DNA of 64,000 bases, taken from Myotis daubentonii (taxonomy: Eukaryota; Chordata; Mammalia; Chiroptera; Vespertilionidae). Made by a program: the position numbers and the translations under genes. How positions within the stretch are numbered: the stretch's first letter is position 1; the number at the start of each line of letters is the position of its first letter. The DNA lies in assembly GCF_963259705.1 (NCBI RefSeq), contig NC_081861.1:67375623-67439622 (forward strand), in the 5' to 3' direction. The notes under the pieces are model-generated. The model had not been told where the DNA came from, did not search any database, and saw only the letters and a program-made list of their open reading frames with translations. Shown here one piece after another: positions 33,531 to 44,795 of the stretch.

Positions 33531-33984
33531 TAGTCTTAATAACTGTGTTCTTCTATTCCCTGAAATGCAATCCTTACTTCTCAGACACTGAGTACATCCA
33601 ATCTTTTGATCAAACCACAAAGATAAATCATAAGGCCAGTCATAGGTAAGTTTTGCACATTTTTATGACCTATATTAGAGATAGTCTACAGAAAAGACAA
33701 GCTGCTCTAATAATTACAACAAAGAATACAAGTTTAGAATGCATCATAATTTTATTCTTTATATTTAATAGAACTTTGTATTTTTCACTGCTTTAATGTA
33801 TCTTGTTAGTAACATTTCAGAGTTTTTGAAGTTTATAAAACATTACATTGTGCCTAAAGATCACCTTGGATCCTTGTTATATATGCAGTTATTGGGCCCT
33901 ACTCCTTATTAGGTCTGATTAGGTCTGTGGTGCATCTAATAATCTAAACTCTTTTGAAAAAATATTCACCCAAGGACATTCTTA
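33531..33984. other. Sequence without identified features
   Basis: About 450 bases, AT-rich; nothing assignable. Confidence 0.45.
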
Positions 33985-34026
33985 AAAAGAGGAAGGGAGG
34001 GGAGAGATAGAGATAGAGATAGAGAT

Positions 34027-34080
<54 letters not shown>

Positions 34081-34195
34081 ATCAGCTGCCTTGAGTATTA
34101 TATGTGCCATGTGCCCTGATTGGAAATGGAACCAGCAACCGGTTGGTGCACAGGATGAAACTCAATCAACAGAGCCACTCGAGCTGGGCTAAGAA
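33985..34195 (-). mobile_element. Ves-type SINE, minus strand, with expanded (GA)n
   Basis: Reverse complement shows cccagctcgagtggctctg, ggttccatttccaatcaggg, the gcacatggcacatataatac body and a TCTC tail. On the plus strand the tail reads (GAGATA)n then (GA)n from about 34005 to 34078. It is an older copy with a microsatellite grown from its pyrimidine tail. Confidence 0.82.
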
Positions 34196-34446
34196 TCTAA
34201 ACTTTCAATAAACATTGCTGATTATTCTGAAGTGGGTGTTCTCTGCAAACCCCATTTAAAAGTGAATGAAATGAGGTAACTAGTCAAAGTAATCATGAAA
34301 TTTCTGAACTATTTTACAGTTGCAGTGAAAATCTCTATTAATAATAAAATTAATATCCCATATAAATAATTGAATAAATAACTTATAGAACTTAGCATAA
34401 TTTATGCTAAAATAGATAAATCAATTAGGAATAAAGTTAATTACTT

Positions 34447-34667
34447 ACTGGAAAAACTAGATTATATTTTGAATCTGATATATTAACTGTTGAATTAAAT
34501 ATATCACCTTCTGTATCAGATACATCATTCATTGAGTAAGTTATATCATTTGCTGAAATAGATGTTCTGCTTGAATCTGATACATTACTTCTTGAATCAG
34601 AAACATAGCCTTCTAAATTAGATACAGAATTTACTGAATCTTTATAAATCAAAGTTACCACCCACTA
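34447..34667 (-). other. Exon-like Ser/Asp-rich open stretch with 12-residue periodicity (function unknown)
   Basis: On the minus strand one frame stays open from a TAG ending at about 34665 through about 74 codons in AT-rich DNA (stops would be expected often). The peptide has recurring SDS/SDT/NVSDS motifs at about 12-residue spacing, for example VSDSRSNVSDSSR, MNDVSDTEGD, VNISDSKYN. The downstream boundary reads tttttcca then GTAAGTAAT, a perfect donor consensus, and the upstream boundary is an AG, though with a weak pyrimidine tract. No ATG begins the frame. It could be a coding exon of an unrecognised repeat-rich gene, a relic of one, or chance. I assign no function. Confidence 0.35.
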
Positions 34668-35384
34668 ATTCATGAGTATTAATATGAATCTATTATCAGG
34701 TTGCATATATCTTTAAAGAACTAGTACATGCCTTGAATTGTTCATATTTCAGATTTTATGTGAGCAAACCCCTAGAGACTTTCATTTTATTTTAATGCTT
34801 TAAGACTTGGATTAATTTCTCCAACTTAGTGCTTCAAAGGACACCAATTACCAAGAGAATGAGGTTATGTCTCTGCATGAAATACACAAATATATATTTT
34901 TAGCTAGGGAATCTAAACAAAGACAATATTTACTGAGTTCTATTTACTGTTGTTACTCTTGTGCTATGCAAAGGCCATATCTAAAGTGTAGAAGACGAGT
35001 AGAAACTTGTCATTTACCTACTAGTTTAATAAAATGTTTTTAAAATATTTTGGTGATTTGTGAAGATCTTCTAGGAAGGTTTGTGACTAGTTTAAAATTC
35101 AGATTGAATAAAAATGTTGTTATTGTTTAATCACTATATTTAAATGTAGGGATATGCTTTGAATGTGATAAAAATTGTATTTTAAATAAATGACATTCTA
35201 AATTGAGACCTACTGCATTTGGCTGAAATGCAATCTATGAAACTTTGTCTATTTGTATCTGTATGTCATGCTTAATGTTTTTCCAATTATGTAGACTACC
35301 CAGACTTTGCATGAATCTCAATAACATCATAATATTCTTATGTGATTTTGGGTAGTGTATAGAAATTAATTGGTTTATTTATTT
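34668..35384. other. AT-rich sequence without identified features
   Basis: About 700 bases; no gene or family recognised. Confidence 0.5.
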
Positions 35385-35775
35385 TTAATTTGAATTATTT
35401 ATTATTTAAAAAATTACATATGTCTTATTATGTCTCATTTTCCCCCCATAGACCTCTCTCTAGCCATTCCCACCCCCTAGCACATGTCCTTACCCCCCTA
35501 CTGTCTGTGTCCATTGGTTATGCTTTTATGCATGCATACAAGTCGTTTGGTTGATCTCTTACCACCCCCCACACCCTCCCCTGCCTTCCCTCTGAAGTTT
35601 GATGGTCAGTTTGATGCTTCTATGTATCTGGATATATTTTTGTTCATCCATTTATGTTGTTCATTATATTCCACAAATGAGTGAGAGCATGTGATATTTA
35701 TCTTTCTCCAGTTTGCTTATTTCACTTAGCATGATTCTCTCCAGGTCCATCCAGGCTGTTGAGAATGGCAAGGTT
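35385..35775 (-). mobile_element. L1 3' end fragment
   Basis: Minus-strand L1 3' UTR and last part of ORF2 (acatatgtcttattatgtct, then the tgtgtccattggttatgc phrase). It ends where the poly(T) of the next L1 starts, so the second L1 landed in or next to this one. Confidence 0.82.
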
Positions 35776-36089
35776 TTTTTTTTCTTTTATTTAAATTTAA
35801 ATTCTATATTCTTTAAAATATTACATATGTCTCCTTTTTCCACATTGACTTTTCTCTGGCTGCCCTGTGCCCTCCCCGCCCAACACACACACACAATGCA
35901 CATGCCCTTGCCCCACCAATATCTGTATCAATGGATTATGGTTATGTGCATTCAAACAAAGTCCTTTGGGTGATCTCTTACCACCACTCCCCTCCCTGCT
36001 TTCCCTCTGAGGTTGGACGGTTTGTTCCATGCTTTTATATCTCTGAATCTATTTTTGTTCATCAGTTTATGTTGCTCATTATATTCCAC

Positions 36090-39000
36090 AAATGAGGGAG
36101 ATCATGTGATATTTATCTTTCTCCGACTAACTTCTTTCGATTAGCATAATGCTCTCCATATCCACCCATGCTGTTGCAAAGGGTAAGATTTCCTTTATTA
36201 CAGCAGCATAGTATTCCATTGTGTAGATGTACAACAGTTTTATAATCCACTCATCTGCTGATGGGCACTCAGGCTGTTTCCAAATCTTAACTATTGTAAA
36301 TCATGCTGCTATGAACATAGGGGTGCATATATCCTTTCTGATTGGTGTTTCTGTTTTATTGGTATATATTCCTAGAAGTGGAATTACTTGGTCAAATGGG
36401 AGTTTAATTTTTAATTTTTTTGAGTAAACTCCATGCTGTTTTGCACAGTGCATGAGGTTTTCTTTTTCTCCACATCCATGCAAGCACTTGTCCTTTGTTG
36501 ATTTGTTGATGATAGCCATTCTGACAGGTTTGAGATGGCACCTCATTGTAATTTGATTTTCAATAATAACTTTGTTTTCATATGTCTCTTGGCTTTCTGT
36601 ATGCCCTCTTTCAAAGAGTGTCTATTTAGGTTCTTTGCCCATTTTTTCATTGGATTGTTTATCTTCCTTTTGTTAAGTTGTATGAGTTCCCTATAAATTT
36701 TGGAAATTAAACCCTTATTTGAGATAACATAGGCATATATGTTCTCCCATGCAGTGGGCTTCCTTGTGGTTTTGTTGATGGTTTCTTTTGCTGTGTATAA
36801 TGTTTTTATTTTGATGTAGTTCAGTTTGTTTATTTTCTCCTCAGTTTCCATTGCCCCAGGAGCTGTATTTATATAGATATTGCTACCAGCTATGTCTAAT
36901 ATTTTGCTGCCTATGGCTTCTTCAAAGACTTTTATGGTTTCTCCTTTTACATTTAAGTCTTTTGTCCATTTTGAATTTATTTTTGTGTATGGTGCATGAT
37001 GGTGGTCTAGTTTCATTTTTTTCATGTATCTGTCCAATTTTCCCAACACCATTTACTGAAGAGATTGTCTTGACTCCACTGTATGCTCTTGCCTCCTTTA
37101 TCAAATATCAATTGACCATAATGGCTTAGGTCAATTTCTGGGTTCTCTGTTCTGTTCCATTGATCTATATGTCTGTTCCTGTGCCAGTAGCACGCAGTTT
37201 TGAGAACAGTGGCTTTGTAATACAGCTTGATATCTGGTATAGTGATCCCTGCAACTTTGTTCTTCTTTCTCTGGATTGATGTGGCTATTAGAGGTCTTTT
37301 TTTTTTTTAATTCAGTATGAATTTTTGGAGAGTTTGTTCTAGATCTGTGAAATACGCTGTTGGTATTTTAGTGGGGATTTCATTGAAACTATAGATTGAT
37401 TTGGGTAGTATGAACATTTAATGATGTTGATTCTACCAATCCATGAACACGGTATATTCTTCTACTTGTTTACGTCTTCCTCTATCTCTTTTTTTCAACA
37501 TCCTGTAGTTTTCTGAGCACAGGTCTTTTATCTCCTAGGTTAATATTATTCTTAGGTATATTAATTTTTTGTTGCAAAGGTAAATGGATTTTTTTTTTAG
37601 TTTCTCTTTCTGTGACATCATTATTGGTGTATAAAAATTCCATTGATTTCTGGGTATTAATTTTGTATCCTGCTATGTTGCCAAATTCATTTATTAAATC
37701 TAGTAGTTTTTTGATGGAAGCTTTAGGGTTTTCTATGTAAATATCATGTCATCTGTGAATCATTTAGTTTTTCTTTTCCAATTTGAATACATTTTATTTC
37801 TTCTTCTTGTCTTAACACTATGACCAGTACTTGAAATACAATGTCAAACAGGAGTGGTGAAAGTGTGCACCACTGTCTTGTTCCTGTTCTTAGGAGAAAT
37901 GGTTTCAGTTTTTGCACATTGAGTATAATGTTGGCTATAGGTTTGTCATATAAGGCTTTCATTATGCTGAGGTATGATCCCTCTATTCCCACTTTGCTGA
38001 GAGTTTTTATCAAGAAAGGGTGTTGGATTTTGTTTAATGCTTTTTCTGCATCAATTGATATGTTTCTGTAATTTTTATCTCTCAATTTGTTTATGTGATG
38101 TGTCATGTTTATTGATTTTCATATAATGTGCCAGGCTTGCATCACTGGAATAAATCCCACTTGGTCACGGTGTATGATCTTTCTAATGTAATGCTGGATC
38201 CAATTTGCTAGAATTTTGTTGTGGTTTTAGCATCTTTGTTCATTAGGGATATTGGCCTGTAGTGTCTTTATCTGGTTTGGGGGTTAGGGTAATACTGGCT
38301 TCATAGAAAGAGCTTGGAAGTTTCCCTTTAGTCTGAGGAGGGTAGGTTTCAGTTCTTCTTTGATTGTTTGGTAAAACTCCCCTGTGAAGCTATCTGACCC
38401 AGGGCCTTTGTTTGCTGGAAATTTTTTGATTATTGCTTCAATTTCCTGCATAGTTATTGGCCTGATCAGGTTTTTTTTTTTTTCTTCCGGATTTAGATTT
38501 GGAAATTTGTATTTTTCTAGGAATATGTCCTTTCTTCTAGCTTGTCCGGTTTGTTGGAATAGAGTTGTTCATAGTATTTTTTTTTTTTTACAATCCTTTG
38601 TATGTTCATGGGGTTAGTTGATACTTCACCTCTTTCATTTCTGACTTTGTTTATTTGGGTATACTCTCTCTGCTTCTTGATGAGCCTGGCTAGAGGTTCA
38701 TCAATCATGTTTATCTTTTCAAAAAAAAATAGCTCTTGGTTTTATTTATCTTTTGTATTGTTTTTTTGGTCTCTATGTTATTTATTTCCACTCTGATCTT
38801 TATTATTTCCTTCCTTCTACATATTCTGTGGTTTTCTTGTTGCTCTCTTTCTAATTATTTTAGTTGTAGAGTTAGATACTTTATTACCTTTTTTTTTTTT
38901 TTTTTTTTTTTAGGTAGGCTTGTTTTGCTACAAACTTCCCTCTCAGGACTGCTTTCACTGGTTGCCATAGATTTTGGATTGTTTTGTTTTGATTGTCATT

Positions 39001-39808
39001 TATTTCCAGGATGTTGTTTATTTATTTTTTGATCTCTTTGGTAAGCCAATTATTGTTTAACAACATGCTATTTCGCTTCCAAGTGTTTGATTTTGATTTT
39101 TTATTGTTTTTATTGCAGTTGATTTATAATTTGATGGCATTGTTATATGAGAAGATGCTTGATATGATTTCTATTGTCTTGAATTTGTAGAGACTTAACC
39201 TGTGTCCTAATATGTGGTCTATCTTTGAAAATGGCCTATGTTCACTTGAGAAGAATGTACATTACATTGCTTGCAGGTGAAATGTCCTGAAGATGTCAAT
39301 TATTCCATCTGATCTACTGAATCATTTAGGATTGCTGTTTCTTTGTTGATCTTTTGTAGAAGATTAATTCATTGATGTCAATGGGATATTAAAGTGCTCT
39401 AATATGATTGTATTGCTGTCAATCTCTCCCTTGATATGTTCCAGAAGTTTTTGCATGTATTTGGATACTCCTGTATTGGGTGCATATATGTTTACCAGAG
39501 TTATGTCCTCTTGTATTATGAAGTGGCCTTCCTTACCTCTTGTTATGGCCTTCACTTTGAGGTCTGTTTTGTCAGATACAAGCATTGCTACCCCAGCTTT
39601 TGTTTTAATTTCTGTTTGCTTGAAAAAAAAATTTCCATCCCCTCACTTTCAGTCTATGTGAGTCCTTTGTTTTCAGGTGTGTCTCTTGTAGACATCATTT
39701 ATATGGGTCATGTTTTCTTATCCATTCAGCCACTCTATATCTTTTGATCAGAGCATTTAATACATTTATGTTTAAGGTTATTATTGTTAGGTACTTGTTT
39801 GTTGCCAT
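36090..39808 (-). pseudogene. L1 ORF2, heavily broken
   Basis: Frame begins at the ATG at 39808 (in sense ATGGCAACAAACAAGTACC). The endonuclease phrase GEIDSNTIILEHFNIPLTSM shows the catalytic GD replaced by EH. The RT region around 37755 has a small deletion so that the FADD motif is disrupted in frame. Cys-rich and C-terminal segments survive at 36300-36550. Many frameshifts and stops; an old, inactive copy. Confidence 0.88.
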
Positions 39809-39869
39809 TTTTATTCTTTATTCCTGTGTACCTTCTTCTCTATTTTACAATATTTCCTTTAGTATTTTT

Positions 39870-40490
39870 TGCATTGTTGTCTTGGTGGTAATAAACTCCC
39901 TTAGCCTTTTTTGTCTGTCAAGCTCCTGATTTAACCTTCAGTTTTGATTGTTAGCCTTGCTGGATAGAGTATTCTTGGATTCAGTCACTTGAATTGCATC
40001 ACTTTGTATACTTCGTTCCATTCTCTTTTGGACTGCTGTGTTTCTGTTGATAAATTATTTGCTAGTCTAATGGGAGATCTCTTATAGGTAACTTTCTGTC
40101 TCTCTCTTTTGGCCATTAAGATTCTTCTTTGTCATTGACGTTAACTATTGTAATTATGATATGTCTTGGTGTTGGTATTTTGGGGTTCATCTTGTTTGGG
40201 ACTCTGTGTTTGTGTGAATTTTTCTTCCCCAAGTCAGGGAAATATTCTGTCATTATTTCTTCAAATACTTTTTATATTCCTTGCTGCTCTTCTTGACCTT
40301 CTGGCACCCCTATTATGTGGATGTTGCTTCTTTTCATGTTGTCCCTAAGCTCCCTTAAACTCTCCTGCTTTTTAAGTTTTTTTTTTTCCAATCGTTCTTC
40401 TGATTGGGTTTGTTTTTCTACCCTGTCTCCTATCTCACTGATTTGTTCCTATGCATCTTCTACTTTACCCTTGAAACCTTCCATTGTGTT
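39870..40490 (-). pseudogene. L1 ORF1 fragment (RRM and C-terminal domains)
   Basis: The minus strand holds the ORF1 RRM and C-terminal domain with frameshifts. The segment around 40190-40230 reads directly from ...TQTQ into RVPNKMN, lacking EAH like the two plus-strand L1s at 25-31 and 49-55 kb. The N-terminus is absent because the insertion is 5'-truncated. Confidence 0.8.
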
Positions 40491-40495
40491 TTTTT

Positions 40496-40740
40496 AAATC
40501 TTTATTGTTGTGATTATTACAGATATTCCTCTTTGTTCCCCTACTGCCACCCTCCACTGAGTTCCCACCCCACCCCAGGCTTTCACCACCCTATTGTCTG
40601 TCTCCATAAGTAATGCATATATTCCCATAAGATCTTTGTTTCATCTCTTCCTGCCCCCACCCCATTCCCTCTGAGAATCATCAGTCTATTCTATTTCCAT
40701 GCCTTTGATTCTATTTTATTCACCAGTTTATTCTGTTCAT
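40496..40740 (-). mobile_element. L1 3' UTR-type fragment
   Basis: Minus strand: T run (poly(A)) at 40490-40500, then pyrimidine-rich 3' UTR (gttcccctactgccaccctc; tgtctgtctccataagtaat) and a short ORF2 tail piece. Confidence 0.65.
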
Positions 40741-41360
40741 TAGATTTCTTGTATGTTGATTTTAATTTTTAGATTTAATGGTTGATAGGTACGTATTTGT
40801 TGCCATTTTGTTGTTTATATTTTTGATCTTTTTTTTTCTTCCTCTTCTTAAAGAATACCCTTAAAATTTTCATATAATACTGGTTTGGTGATGATGAACT
40901 CCTTTAGCTTTTTCTTGTCTGTGAAGCTCTTTATACAACCTTCAATTATAAATGATAGCTTTGCTGTGTAGAGTAATTTTGGTTGTAGGTCCTTGCTATT
41001 CATCACTTATAATATTTCTTGCCACTCCCTTCTGGAATGCATAGTGTCTGTTGAGAAATCAGCTAACAGTTATATGGGCATTTCCTTGTAAGTAACTCAC
41101 TGCTTTTCTCTTGCTGCTTTTAAGATTCTCTATTTGCCTTTATCCCTTGGCATTTTAAGTATATGGTGTTTTTGCATGGTACTCTTTGGGTTCCTCTTGT
41201 TTTGGGTGCTCTGTGCTTCCTGGACTTATAAGTCTACGTCTGACTGAAGTTGCCCCACAGTCTCCTTACACTATCTTCATACTTTTGGATTCTTTTTCTT
41301 TCTGCTGTTCTGGTTTGGTGTTTTTTGCTTCCACATATTTCCAATCATTGATTTAATCCC
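40741..41360 (-). mobile_element. Old L1 ORF1 fragment
   Basis: Reverse complement follows the ORF1 order with heavy divergence: ttggtgatgatgaactcctt, gtgaagctctttatacaacc, ttgagaaatcagctaacagt, cttttctcttgctgctttta. It lies just left of the ERV. Confidence 0.7.
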
Positions 41361-41373
41361 CAGAACCCTCTAT

Positions 41374-41468
41374 AGCCAGGCTGTCCCTTAGCCCTCTCTT
41401 TCACAGAAAATATTGTGTCAGAGTAATCCATTCATCCATTGCTCAGGGACTGCTGGTCAGTCCCGGCA
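41374..41468 (+). repeat. 5' LTR remnant (3' end only)
   Basis: About 95 bases matching 47303-47386 of the 3' LTR, ending in CA at 41467-41468, three bases before the PBS. Most of the LTR is missing. Confidence 0.8.
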
Positions 41469-41471
41469 ATG

Positions 41472-41489
41472 TGGTGCCCCATGTGAGGA
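41472..41489 (+). promoter_or_regulatory. Retroviral primer-binding site (lysine-tRNA type)
   Basis: tggtgccccatgtgagga resembles the tRNA-Lys PBS used by class II retroviruses, with about 14 of 18 positions agreeing by my reading. It sits in the right place, three bases after the LTR's terminal CA. Confidence 0.75.
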
Positions 41490-41538
41490 CCAAGGAATGC
41501 AACGAGACACGGAAGAACACTTGAAAACCAAAAGGAAG

Positions 41539-42165
41539 AAAATGAAAGTAACTGTGCAGTATGTCATTGGAGCCTGGCTTGGGATTTCCAAGTTCAAGGG
41601 AATTGTTTTTCAGCTAAGGTTTCACAATAGGACAGCAACTGTCCACCAAGTAACAGATCTCCTTGTTACTTAAAAAGTTATTAAAAGAAAATGGTGTCTA
41701 TAATTTATAATCCTTGGTTCCCTGATAATGGAACATTAGATGTTGACCTCTGGGAACAAGTAGGCAGGAATTTAAAGAGAATTCCAGCTCGGGGAAAACT
41801 AGTGCCTTTGTCAACTTTAACTATAAGCTGTTGTCGAGCTGCACTATGCCCACTTCATAGTGAGGATCAAAAGCCTACAGAATGCCAGAAGGATTTACCA
41901 CTGCCCCCTTCCTCGTGAAGTAGAGCCTGTAAAGCCTGTAATACCTAAGACCCCTGATCCAATCCTCTGCCTCCGATGTGGGAAGGCTCATCAACTAGAG
42001 AAAATGGGGCTAACAGTTTGTTTACAAAAGGACTCCTTAATGCTTTGTCTGAAAATTATCATATGAGGCCTTGGGACTGGCAGATTTTTGCTTAAATGAC
42101 TTTAGATGCCAGTCAATATTTGCTATGGAGAGCAGAATATGATGAGATCTGTGAACAACCAGCTG
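41539..42165 (+). pseudogene. ERV gag remnants (matrix and capsid pieces)
   Basis: In life, Gag builds the viral particle. The piece with NPWFPDNGTLDVDLWEQVG (about 41709-41765) resembles a betaretrovirus matrix domain. A later piece with PWDW and SQYLLWRAEYDE (about 42070-42145) resembles a capsid segment. Between them is a CLRCGKAHQ string (about 41970-41996) that might be a displaced zinc-knuckle relic or chance. Frames differ between pieces and carry stops, so the gene is dead and partly deleted. Confidence 0.72.
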
Positions 42166-43158
42166 TTTGTGGGTGTTCACTGGCGTCCACACCTGGGAGC
42201 CCTTTGGGCCCCATCTGGCTGTAAGTCCTGGGCAATGTAAAACATCTTCTGAAAAATCCGTGGAAAGAACTCTGATTTATTAAGTATTGTCTGGGTGTTA
42301 TGCACACCTGTAAATATCATATATATGAGTATCTGTTGATTGTTGTATCATGTGTCTTTGTTGTTTGGTTTAATTTTTTTAAAGATGGGGCATGTTTTAC
42401 TTTGCTGGGGGCCTCAGCTACTTGTGGCAGGCTCAACACGTGGCAGGGATTGCAGGAACTTCCCAGCAGCTGCCAAGAATTCTTAATCTTGGGGATCCTT
42501 CCTGCTCTCCATCTCAAGTCATCAGCCACTGGAAATTCTTAGCTAGTGAAAGTTCTTGTCTGTCTGTAATGTAACTTGGTTACTGATTGATGTTCTTTGC
42601 TTGCTTTCTTGTCTTTGGGGGACTTAGTTTGAAGATTCTAAGGCTAATGTCCCAGTCCACCCTTTTATGAGTACTCATCTACTTACAGTAGGAATTAATT
42701 TTTTTCTGTTTCTATTTTTAAGATCCTGTCTTATATGTAAGATTTCATGCTCTTAGTCTACTTATAAAGGAACAATATGGGAAATAATCATCTAAACCCC
42801 CCAAGTCTTTTTCCTAGTAAGATCAGACCTGTAGAAGTGCTCTCCAACAGGCTGCAGAAATAGCAGTGTGGAGACCACTCCCATTTTTGTAAAAAAAAAA
42901 ATACTTTAACATTAAAGCAACTGAAGGCTAGTGAGTTATCTCTGTTACAAAATTTTCCAAGAAAATGCTTTGGGTAATAATAATTGGCTTAAAATTCGAA
43001 GTTGTTAAGGCAAAATAAATATAACTAAAATGAAGGGTTATATGATAAGGCTTTTCTACTGGTGATTATATATGTCTAAACATAGTTTTCCAAAGTGCTT
43101 GGTAACTTAAAACTTTGGAGTTTGCTGGATTAAATAGTTAAAATTATATATTTAGGTA

Positions 43159-44795
43159 TCCTATCTAATAAAAGAGAAACATGGTAATTAGCCATACATC
43201 CGCTACCCTTCCCATTGGCTAATCAGAGCGATATGCAAATTAACTGCCAGCCAAGATGGCGGCCGGCAGCCAGGCAGCTTGAAGTGAACATGAAGCTTGC
43301 TTGCTTCAGTGGCGGAGGACTGCAACGTTCCCTGCCTGCCGCTGCTGGCCTCTGAGCTTGCAGTTTGAAACATTGTTACAAATATAGGAGCTAAACAAAA
43401 CCCCAGAAACCTGCTTTCAGCCAGCTGGGATCTCAGAGCTGGAGTTGATACAGTGTTTCAATTATAGAACCCAAACAAACCAGATACCTGCTTTCAGAAG
43501 CCGAGGACTCAGAGCTGGAGCCAGAGCTAAAGCTGGCCCAGAATAAAAAGGAAAAAGGAGCAGGTGGGAGCTTCAGTCACCCACCAGCCTGAAAACAGCC
43601 CTCAGCCCCTCACCCAGACTGGCCAGGCATCCCAGTGGGGACCCCCACCCTGAAGGGTGTGTGACCAGCTGCAAACAGCCATCATCCCCTCACCCAGGCA
43701 GGCCAGGCACCCCAGTGGAGACCCCCACCCTGATCCAGGACACCCTTCAGGGCCAACCAGCCAGCCCTCACCCATGCACCAGGCCTCTATCCTATATAGT
43801 ACAAGGGTAATATGCCTCCCAGCACTGGGATCAGCAGAGCCAAGAGGCCTCCCGGCAACAGGATCAGCGTGACAGGGGGCAGCACCCAAACCCCGTGATC
43901 ACCCTGTGGCTCTGTGTATGGCAGGGGGCGGGGCCACAACCTCCCTATCCGCCCTGCTCTGTTCGTGACAGGGGAAGGTGCCCCAACCCCCTGAACAACC
44001 CTGCTCTGTGCCTGATGGGGGGAGCTCCCCAACCCCCTGATCGCCCTGTGGATCTATGTGTGACAGGGTACGGTGCCCCACCCCCCTGATTGGTCATGCT
44101 CTGCATGTGACAGGGTGTGGCGCCAGAACCCCATCCCAGGGGCCCTGCTCTGTGTGTGACGGGGTAGAGCCATAACCTCCCCATTGGCCCTGCCCTGAGT
44201 GTGAGAGTGGTGGCGCCCAACCCCCTAATCGGCCCTGCTCTGTGGGTGATAGAGGGTGGCGCCCCAACCCCCTGATCCACCCTGCTCTGTGTTTTAAAGG
44301 GGGCAGTGCCCCAACTCCCCTATTGGCCCCGCTCTGTGCATGACAGGGGGGAGCTCCCCAACCCCTTGATCGGCCCTGCTCTGTGTGTGATAGGGTACAG
44401 AGCCCCAACCCCCTGATTGTCCCTGCTCTGTGCATCACAGGGGCTGGCGCCGCAACCACCCCATCGACCTTGCCTTGAGTGTGACAAGGGGCGGTGCCCC
44501 AACCACCCAATTGACCCTACCCTGAGTGTGACTGAGGGTGGCATCACAACCTCCCAATCTGCCCTGCTCTGTGCATGACAGAGGGCTGTGCCCCACCTCC
44601 CCAACCAGCCCTGCTCTGCGCCTGACCAGCGGCTGCACCTAGGGATTGGGCCTGCCCTCTGCCACCTGGGAGTAGGCCTAAGCCAACAGGTCATTATCTC
44701 CTGAGGGGTCCCAGACTGCGAGAGAGCACAGGCCTGGCTGAGAGACCCCACCTCCCCACCCTGAGTGCACAAATTTTTGTGCACTGGACCTCTAG
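43159..44795 (+). mobile_element. Composite non-autonomous Helitron (B-A type), 1.64 kb
   Basis: Starts TCCTATCTAATAAAAG after A at 43158. Unit B (43159-43789) carries aagatggcggccggc near its 5' end and a roughly 86-bp direct repeat near its 3' end. The fused junction at 43789/43790 reads ggcctcta then tcctatatag. Unit A (43790-44795) is a 47-bp minisatellite followed by the 3' palindrome (gtgcacaaatttttgtgcac) and CTAG, then T. Inserted in the ERV's internal region. Confidence 0.96.
43870..44640. repeat. 47-bp minisatellite in the composite Helitron
   Basis: About 16 imperfect units of 45-48 bp, each with ccctgctctgtg...tgacaggg, a variable core and ccccaaccccctgatc. Reading frames on the minus strand stay open through it in all three phases. 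Confidence 0.9.

Larger units (their letters stand above)
35776..40495 (-). mobile_element. L1 LINE, 5'-truncated, about 4.7 kb
   Basis: Minus strand: poly(A) remnant at 35776-35790, 3' UTR, nearly complete ORF2 (about 36090-39808), then ORF1 C-terminal two-thirds, ending within the coiled coil near 40495. It is more diverged than the full-length copies and has several small deletions (for example around 38220-38330). No clear TSD. Confidence 0.88.
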
